Below are positions 56,890 through 64,000 of a stretch of 64,000 bases of DNA, piece by piece. Source of the stretch: Owenia fusiformis (lineage: Eukaryota; Annelida; Polychaeta; Sabellida; Oweniidae); the NCBI GenBank assembly GCA_903813345.2, contig CAIIXF020000002.1, positions 7,649,555-7,713,554 on the forward strand, given 5' to 3'. Under the pieces are notes generated by a model. It worked only from the letters and a program-made list of their open reading frames with translations. It ran no database searches and was not told the origin of the DNA. Made by a program: the position numbers and the translations under genes. Each line of letters opens with the position of its first letter. Positions within the stretch are counted from its first letter, which is position 1.

Positions 56890-58420
56890 ACTCACTGGCG
56901 GATCTGAGAGGCATTGCACCCGACCCAAATTAATGGGCCTTTTCACTTGGCCTTTTTGGGCCTAATCTTTTAATTGCAGGCCCAATTATCACAAATGGGC
57001 CTCAAATTTCCTAAATATTTTTTCTGACTTGTGTCCCCCCCCCCTTGTTAGCTTTAAGATCCCCCAATAAGGTGGCTATGAAGTTCTACATCTACATCTA
57101 CATCAATAATCCGCAAAAGGCTAATAAGCCCATTTAAAGCAGATATATAGTTTAACAGTTAGAGCGACTGAAAACATTTTGAATGAAGATACGTCTTACC
57201 CCGTCCCCTGGCTTCTCTTTTCGGGACTATCCAGTGGCAGAAATTGTTTGCAGTAACGAATGATCATCGATGATCATCTTCGCCACCTTTTATTTTAAAA
57301 TTATCCCGGTCCACAGGTCCATATCATTGCACGCGCACGTACAAATGACATTCTCGCTGGTATCACTCTTTAAACTAATTACTGAAACTCGTTTTCCGAT
57401 GGAAAGCGGTTTAGTTACCCTTGAGTTGACTATAGATTTAGAAAACTAGACAGTTACCGTATCATCCTCCGAACGTCCGGGAAAATGAACTGATGTTTCG
57501 GTCCCTTATAATCACTGGTATTGCGCTCTTCAAACTAGTTACCGAAGCGGGTAACAAAATGTCGAAACCTCGAAGTGACGATTCTTTCATTTAAGAGTGC
57601 AATTAGTGATTTTAAGGGATCGAACGAAATATCAGTTTCTTTTAAATTGGGTCGCTTTTACCGAAAATCCCTTATTTTTGAAAGAAAACTCCTACTAGTG
57701 TGGGTCCATTTTTAGGGAAGAAAAATCCCTATAGATATGGGTAGATATTTTGAATCTCAGCGGCATCCCCTGATCCCTATAATTTTGGTAAATATTATCA
57801 ATCGGATCCAACAGTCACCTACCAAATAAATGTTTTCCGATGTGGGACCTCGCCAAAGACCATGCTAAGTTGATATCACACCTGTCTAATTTCCTAAAGA
57901 ATTTCGCGTCCATATGGGAAAACACATTCATAGTGATTGACGTGTAGATCACCCCTGGGTGACCTTGACCTCCAGTTGACCTTTAAACTCCGCCAGATGC
58001 AATGAGGCGGTTCGTGTATTTCATTTTCCACAGTCACTTTACTATGCATAGAGGTTCCAGGCCCGACCCAATCGCTAGTGATTGTTTGGTTGCTGGTCAG
58101 TATCTTTGAGTTGCAAACATCTTCGCTGATTAAGTTCCGTTGCACTGAATTGATGGCTAATATGGCCGAATGGATTTGAGTGTCCTGGCACAACTACCCC
58201 AGCTATATTAGCTGAAAAGTTGGTTGCCGTGGTTACGAGACACATTTTCTATGATTGTGACGAATATGACATCACACTGCTATGGTGATATGATCATTGT
58301 TTCAAAACGAGACATACACGATTTGAACAGATACATGGCTTTATCCTACCAGTAGAGTTTTAGGGAAATAAGTTTATACGATATCCTGATTTTGAGGTTT
58401 CCATATCCAGAACCTCCATC
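56890..58420. other. Gene-free stretch
   Basis: It opens with a CACTGGCGGATCTGA repeat edge and several AATGGGCCT words, relatives of 54,952-55,140. A poly-C run is at 57,035. No gene was recognised. Confidence 0.35.
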
Positions 58421-58680
58421 TCCCGCAATATCTTCCCGCTTTGAAAAAAAATTTGAAAAAAATAATTTTTGAAAATAAATTTTGAAAAAATTTGATAAAA
58501 TTTAAAAAAAGAAAACTCTACTGGTTATAGAATAAAGCAGTTATGTACGGTTGGTTTGGATATGGGTTCATACCTCGTGAGGTATGCACATTTACCTTCG
58601 GTCCCTGCGGTCCCTCAGGTAAATATGCATATCTCCCTCTGGATAAACCCCATATCCAAAACCTCCCAGTACATAACCCT
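58420..58680. repeat. A/T tract plus long hairpin with TTCGGTCCCTGCGGTCCCTC loop
   Basis: TCTCCCGC...TCCCGCT and a GAAAAAAATTT tract (58,440-58,515) precede a hairpin whose arms 58,540-58,595 and 58,617-58,677 pair from GTTATGTAC inward to ATTTACC. The loop is 58,596-58,616. The whole block parallels 9,580-10,275. Confidence 0.88.
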
Positions 58681-59027
58681 TATGTACGTTATACATGTAG
58701 GTTAACCCTCCCCCGAAAAAACTATTCCAATGTTAAAAGACAAAGAGAAATAGAAGTGACAGAAATAGTAGAATAGCTGCAATATTCTTTCACTAAAAGC
58801 CTTAGCAAAAATATATTTTTGGGGGAATTTTCGCATTCGTACTTCTATTTTCACTATGCTAAGTACTACAGGGTGACCGGAAAAAAGGAGACCATTGAAA
58901 TAGGCAATATCTCCTAAAATAGACTAGTGACATCAATGAAATTTTGCATACATCAGGACAGTTCTATGGAAATTTGTTCCTGAAAGTGTCAATACAAGCA
59001 GTCAACTGGTTCAGGAGCTATGATCAT

Positions 59028-59246
59028 TTACATAACATGCTCCAAATAGGCGCAATTGAGACCAACGCAGAGCTGGATACATTTGGCAGATACCCTTACA
59101 TATTCCGACCTTGTTATGGCATTACATTTAGCATTTATTGCCACCTTTAGGTCAGCAATTGTCTCAGGATTGTTTTGGTACACATTGTCTTTCAAATTGC
59201 CCCACAAAAAGAAATCAGGTGGATTCAAATTTGAGGTGTATGGAGA
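59028..59246 (-). pseudogene. Transposase C-terminal remnant, left arm
   Basis: Reads NLNPPDFFLWGNLKDNVYQN and continues PETIADLKVAINAKCNAITR, the typical end of the DDE domain in mariner/IS630 transposases (DLNP.DFFLWG.LK). The N-terminal and catalytic parts are absent. Confidence 0.85.
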
Positions 59247-59480
59247 CGAAGCTTATCTGACCTATGGCTTCTGACTCAGTGGTCCCACTCAGTTACAGTA
59301 TCATCCTAAGGAGGTTTTGGGCAGCCCTTGGTTTTCATATGGGATTTAATTGTGCCATATAGTGGTTTTAGTAACATGGCACTATGCCCAATACCTAAAG
59401 TGACTCTTAAGATTTGGTAAATCAGCACTTTGGCAACAGGATGATGAACCACATGTCAGATAACCCTTCATTGCCATTAC

Positions 59481-59615
59481 AGCCTAGACTTGAATCCTGC
59501 TGATTTCTTTTTGTATGGATATTTGAAAGACAATCTATACCAAAACAATCCTCAGACTATTGTTGACCTAAAGAAGGCAATCACTGCTATATGTAATGCC
59601 ATAATAATGCCATAG
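59481..59615 (+). pseudogene. Transposase C-terminal remnant, right arm
   Basis: Reads SLDLNPADFFLYGYLKDNLY, then NPQTIVDLKKAITAICNAI and a TAG stop. It is diverged from the left arm (WGN against YGY), so the two halves are not a fresh copy of each other. Confidence 0.85.
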
Positions 59616-59863
59616 AGGGCAGAACATGTAAGGGTAGTTTGCCATATGAATCCAACTCTGCGTTGGTCTCAATTGTGCCTATTTGGAGCATGTTATGTAA
59701 ATGATCATAGCTCCTGAACCAGTTGAATGCTTGTATTGAAACCTTCAGTAACAAATTTCCATATAACTGTTCCAGTGTATGCAAAATTTCATTGATGGCA
59801 CTTGTCTAGTTTAGGAGAAATTGATTACTTCAATGGTCTCCTTTTTTTTCCGGTCACCCTGTA

Positions 59864-61091
59864 TTTTGTCGGAAGTTTGTCGGCAAATTCAAGGTGGGCA
59901 GGGCCAAATGTTTGCATTGTACAATGTCAAGAATTTAAAAAGGAATGAATCATGATTCAATTCAAATATTGAATGATTCAACATTTTGTCAACAGTTTCA
60001 AACGTCTTAATAAATCAGCTGATCGGAAATTGTGTTTTGTATTTAGGCCATTCAAAGTTAATATTCATTTAACGCCTAGGATTTTATTTTCAAAAAAACA
60101 AAGAACACTTCGAACTAGGCCTATTCTACGAATGTACGACTGTTAATCGCCCTGGTTATATTTTTGTTACTGACTGATCAAATGTGTTTTAAGAGTTTGA
60201 ATATATATAAGACACTTCAAGAAGTTCAACGGACGCTTGAAGTTTGAAAAACATTTTCAGTTTTAAACTGACTGGACGTTCTTATGATAGTTATACATAC
60301 AGAATATCGGATCACGATACCACTACTAGGGATGATATCATATTAGGTTATCTCATGATTACAATCATGATCTTTTTCTTGAAAACCCATTTTAATGTAA
60401 AAAAAAATAAACAAAAATCAAAAGCTTCAAATTCGTTTAACAATACGTACGATATTTATAAACGGCTGATAAACGAATTAGCCAATGAGCCTTATAAACG
60501 ATTTTTTGAAAAATATCACATGAATCTCCAATGTCAGACATGTCACTGGGTGCTAATGCACAGATTAACTATAATCGTTGGAAAACGGAGATTAACTCTG
60601 CAATGATTCTACTCCTGAATTATATTGAGTGAATAACAAAGCGAATGTCAATGTCACCTAGTCCCTAAGATGCCCCTCAGATGTCACCAAGTAAATTCAG
60701 TGTTTCAACGGTGTATTTACTATTACAATTAAACTCCACAGGCCCGAGAAGAAGATTTCCCCCCCCCCCCATCCCCTTCCCACTAACCAATATGTAGAAT
60801 ATTGGCTTGCATATTAATGGGAGTTAAATCTTCTTCCTGGGCCTGTGTTAAACTCCTTTAAAAAATCATGAGACAAGTTCAATTTTGATTATGAAAATGA
60901 ACCTCCAAATACTGAAACAAGTACAATCGCATCTAAAAAGAAGATTCCAAATAGGACGTTAAACGCCTAAGCCTAATTAATTTGAATGGCCTAATATTGC
61001 TTGCGCCGCTGGTTGATAAATACTCGATGCTCCCCAATTTAGGTCATTAGGGATCTCGCTTCCGCATTGGACGAAAGTTTTCAAAGTTTAG
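59864..61091. other. Stretch upstream of the lipoxygenase exon
   Basis: An open frame at 60,244-60,606 has one hydrophobic stretch (IILGYLMITIMIFFL) and a basic tail and follows a TATATATAA word at about 60,203. Without ATG at its start or splice support I leave it uncalled. A hairpin at 60,728-60,857 (AAACTCCACAGGCCCGAGAA and inverse) encloses a poly-C run. Confidence 0.35.
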
Positions 61092-61098
61092 TATAAAA
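61092..61098 (+). promoter_or_regulatory. TATA box of the lipoxygenase gene
   Basis: TATAAAA lies 66 bp before the ATG. With a usual 25-30-bp spacing, transcription would start near 61,122, giving a 5' UTR of about 35 bases with no intron. Confidence 0.5.
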
Positions 61099-61157
61099 GT
61101 AGGTTTATGTCTCAAAAATAGGTAAAATCGTTTGTTCGATTCGATCAAACAAGAGCT

Positions 61158-61640
61158 ATGGGGAATTGTGTTTATGGACCGTCCGATCATACCGTATTTG
61201 TCATCACTGGGGACAGAAAAGGCGCCGGGACAGATGCTAACGTAAAAATAAAACTTTTTGATGATAAAGGTCAAATATCACCTGAAATTCCCCTAAATTG
61301 TTATTACAAAAATAACTTTGAAAAGGGTAAAACTGACAGTTTCCAAGTGCCAAGAATTGCCAAATTTGGCTGGATAAATAAAATTGAATTTTGGCGAGAC
61401 AATGCAGGAGTTGAACCCGATTGGTTCGTTGACAGGTTTGTAGTTTACGACACCCGAAATGACAAATACAGTTATTTCCCAGTTTTACGATGGATAAAAG
61501 CAGATCAACATTATACTATACAACATCTGGATACGTCTCTACCACAGCAAGATGAATATCCAGAACAACGCAAGAAAGAGTTGGACGAAAAAAGAGAAAT
61601 ATATCGCTACAAGCAAAATTTCCAAGGAGGGCCAATGCAG
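61158..61640 (+). CDS. Lipoxygenase first exon: PLAT domain (5-LOX / AOS-LOX type)
   Basis: The exon encodes 161 residues and ends CCAATGCAG|GTAAATG in phase 0. The sequence follows the N-terminal PLAT (LH2) beta-barrel of animal arachidonate lipoxygenases: TVFVITGDRKGAGTDANVKI, FEKGKTDSFQV, PDWFVDRFVVYD, SYFPVLRWI, and the start of the linker to the catalytic domain (QRKKELDEKREIYRYKQ). PLAT domains direct calcium-dependent membrane docking. The iron-binding catalytic domain, which oxygenates polyunsaturated fatty acids, is not in the window and should lie beyond 64,000. The N-terminus MGNC has Gly2 and Cys4, which could be acylated, though Tyr6 is unfavourable for myristoylation. Confidence 0.88.
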
Positions 61641-61701
61641 GTAAATGATGCTTTTTACACGTATCGGCGCTAGAGTAACCAATTTGATTTTTTATATAAT
61701 A

Positions 61702-61903
61702 TCATCATAGGCGTAGCGCCTGGTACACTGGGTACACGCAGGCATACCAGATGGTTGCAAATTCGCTGCAAATACAACCAAATTTCAAAATTGTCCTGGG
61801 TGAGAACCCCCAGACTCCCCTGAATTCTCGTTTTTTGCTTCGCTCAACTCTTGTTCCCGCGGTGGCGTACTACTTAGAAATATAGCGCTACGCCCATGAT
61901 CAT
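61702..61903. mobile_element. Small inverted-ended element, ~200 bp
   Basis: ATCATAGGCGTAGCGC at the left and GCGCTACGCCCATGAT at the right form inverted ends in the intron after the lipoxygenase exon. The inside has TTCGCTTCGCTC-like text near 61,840. No coding content is seen. Confidence 0.65.
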
Positions 61904-62046
61904 GACAGAGCAATTTCAAAAATATATATGAACTATAAATAGGCAGGTTTTACAGGGGAGGGGGTTCATCAGAATGGGTAATCTTCTTATATGTTATTTT
62001 CTCTTCTACCTTAAGACATTGATGTTGAAATCTTTAAAATGTACCT

Positions 62047-63064
62047 CTTAAGGTGACATTTAAGTTAATCAAAAGTACAAAAACATGGGAGCCATATTTT
62101 TTTAATAAAGTCAGAAGATTTTGTATACTGTTTTCCTTGTACGTGAATGCATTTCCTGACTAAAGAGACACATAAAAGAAATCCTCACATTTAAACGCAT
62201 TTTTCAAAACTATGATTTTGAGGTGTATGGCTCCCCATAGCTAGCATGAAGAGTGCGAAGTAAGGCTATTTTTGAAAGTTTCAAGGAGTAGCCTTGCAAC
62301 AGTCACACATTTGCAAGAATTCAAAATTTCCAGATATAATCTTACCTTACCATGGAACAATGAAGGAGCATGAAAATGTGTACTTCTTGCATTGTTAGAG
62401 TATAATAAAGCTCAAACCATTGTGAATTCTAAATATTTCATGTCCAACATTTTGTTTCCTGGAACTATTTTTTTAGTCCAGAGTTATCCTCATTCATGTT
62501 TCCATTGTTTATCATTCATAAAGCCTCTATCATGTATCTATCATGATAATTATACTGTAATAGATAAAATATACAAGTGATTATCCATGCCACTTGGTGT
62601 AGTCACAAAACTTGTATGAGGATTAATCAGGAAGTCTAGAAGTAGTTCCAGCAAACAAAATGGTGGACATGGAATATTTAGAATTTACAATGGTTTGAGC
62701 TTTATTATACTCTAACAATGCAAGAAGTGCACATTTTCATGCTCCTTCGTTGTTCCTGGGAAAGGTAAGATGATTTGTGGAAATTTTAGACTCTTGCAAA
62801 TGTGTGATTGTTGCAAGGCTACTCCTTGAAACTTTCAAAAATTAGCCTCACTTCGCACTCTTCATGCTAGCTTTGGGATCCATGCACCTCCAATTCATAG
62901 TTTGGAAAAATGCGTTTATGTGTGATGTTAACTTTGACATGTTTCATTAGTCAAGATATACAATTCATATACAAGGTAAACAGATTTTAAAAACATGTGT
63001 CTTTATCAAAAAAATATGGCAATTATTTTTTGTACTTTTTATTTAATATAGCTTCGCCTTAAGG
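62047..63064. mobile_element. Foldback element, ~1 kb
   Basis: Arms of over 400 bp pair from CCTTAAG at the edges through ATGCTAGCT.TGGG, GCAAGGCTACTCCTTGAAAC and AACAATGCAAGAAGT to the centre near 62,560. Divergence is modest. No transposase or clear target duplication is seen. Confidence 0.85.
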
Positions 63065-64000
63065 GGATGACATTTTCAGTCATTATACCTTATGTTTTGA
63101 GGTGAGGCTCTTATAACTTATATAATGGAAGCTTTCATACCTTATATTTGAGAAGCTCACATACCTTATGTTTTTGAGACCTGAATATCTATGTCTTCTA
63201 AAATATATGGAGGTTTTTATACCTTATGCAATAGAACCTCTTGTATGTTTTGATTTAGCTTTAACACTTTATCTTGATAGACCCCAATATACGAGAGTTA
63301 TAAGTCATACAACTCTGTTATAACTATTAGATCTCCAGGGAATTACAATATAACAGCAGAAATAGATGGTAATGATTAAGATAGTATAATCCAATTGTTG
63401 ACATTATCCAAATAATTCCTTTGTCAATTCTGCAGTATATTATACAGTAAAACCTGTATATTCAAACATCTCTAATCTTAGCACCTCTCAATGTAAACAC
63501 GTCTTGTCAGTTCCTTTTTTTTAATATGCCATAAACTGTCATATAAAAAAGTTGGAATGTGAACAGTGAACACCTGCCAATTTGAACACTTTTGGGTGAG
63601 AGTCTAAATGGCATTTGGATCAGACATGTTATACTGTTCATGTTTTGTTCATATGATTCATGTATATTATATGAGTGAACTGAAATATTGTGAAATGAAC
63701 AACCACAATTGCAATATGTATTCTTTAGAATTGTCAAAGAATGATTGAGAAAATTAACTTTTCATGAGGTCATCATAAAATTTTGTTGTAAACGTTGAGG
63801 TATCATAGTGTTGAAATCTAAGGATCGTGTTAAGTAGGCCTAAAGATGTAGGAGCATAAGTGCTGTTATGTAAAGATATGTACATGTCAGTATTGATCTT
63901 GACATTATTTTTTCTGATGTCATAAACAAAGGTCTCAATTTCTTTTCTGAAGTCATGAAATATAGGTTTCAGATAATTGTCTGTTGAATTTCAAAACAAG
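63065..64000. other. Gene-free stretch at the window end
   Basis: ATACCTTAT(G/A)TTT words recur between 63,085 and 63,250, probably a decayed short tandem repeat. If the lipoxygenase gene continues, this is intron. No exon is recognised. Confidence 0.4.

Larger units (their letters stand above)
58869..59861. mobile_element. Snapback Tc1/mariner derivative with two transposase 3' ends
   Basis: The termini CAGGGTGACCGGAAAAAAGG and inverse are flanked by TA. Arms of about 215 bp and more contain the same sequence in inverse. Each arm carries the C-terminal end of a mariner/IS630-type transposase, so the element looks like two 3' halves joined head to head. Confidence 0.9.

Noticed and set aside
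60244-60606. Frame of 120 codons with one membrane-like stretch
   Set aside because: No ATG at its start and no splice or family support. The nearby TATA-like word is common in such AT-rich DNA.

Overview
The window is a metazoan nuclear sequence. Genes are split into short exons by GT-AG introns, there are AATAAA poly(A) signals, and most of the DNA is AT-rich, non-coding and full of transposons and tandem repeats. The gene content (a secreted calcyphosin-like EF-hand pair, fibrinogen-related domain proteins, a PLAT-type lipoxygenase) fits a marine invertebrate such as a deuterostome or lophotrochozoan. I cannot fix the species. There are no operons, rRNAs, CRISPR arrays or bacterial features.

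Layout. (1) 1-9,316: 3' part of a calcyphosin-like EF-hand gene (copy A). Its first EF exon carries an exact 143-bp tandem duplication that breaks the frame, and its intron holds a 5.07-kb foldback element with further elements nested inside. (2) 9,317-22,240: gene-poor, with hairpins, foldback elements, a ~310-350-bp tandem array (12.3-13.95 kb), and inverted and direct repeats. (3) 22,243-28,617: copy B of the EF-hand gene, complete in five coding exons (217 aa, with signal peptide). Its introns carry a mariner-type element, a Harbinger-type MITE and hairpins. (4) 28,618-33,334: a ~160-bp tandem array, then a 3.4-kb unit with ~360-bp inverted ends that encloses a minus-strand C2H2 zinc-finger exon. 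(5) 34,329-44,680: two tandem three-exon genes for secreted proteins with a CxxC, a coiled coil and a fibrinogen-like C-terminal domain. A young 5'-truncated LINE sits in the 3' UTR of the first and two MITEs in an intron of the second. (6) 45,077-47,563: an unidentified minus-strand multi-exon gene. (7) 47,750-49,400: a ~212-bp tandem array with dimeric higher-order structure. (8) 49,400-58,400: mostly repeats, plus an orphan ORF of about 413 aa at 55,401. (9) 58,400-64,000: a hairpin, a mariner-derived snapback element, the TATA promoter and first exon of a lipoxygenase, and a 1-kb foldback.

Because the two EF-hand genes are paralogous copies that include introns, each acts as an empty-site control for insertions in the other. 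This gives exact boundaries and target duplications for several elements. The genes share no evident pathway. Secreted calcium-binding and fibrinogen-related proteins plus a lipoxygenase would fit extracellular or immune roles, but that is inference. The most unusual pattern is a set of long hairpins whose GC-rich loops share a TTCGG/CCTCGG-like pattern although several stems are unrelated in sequence.
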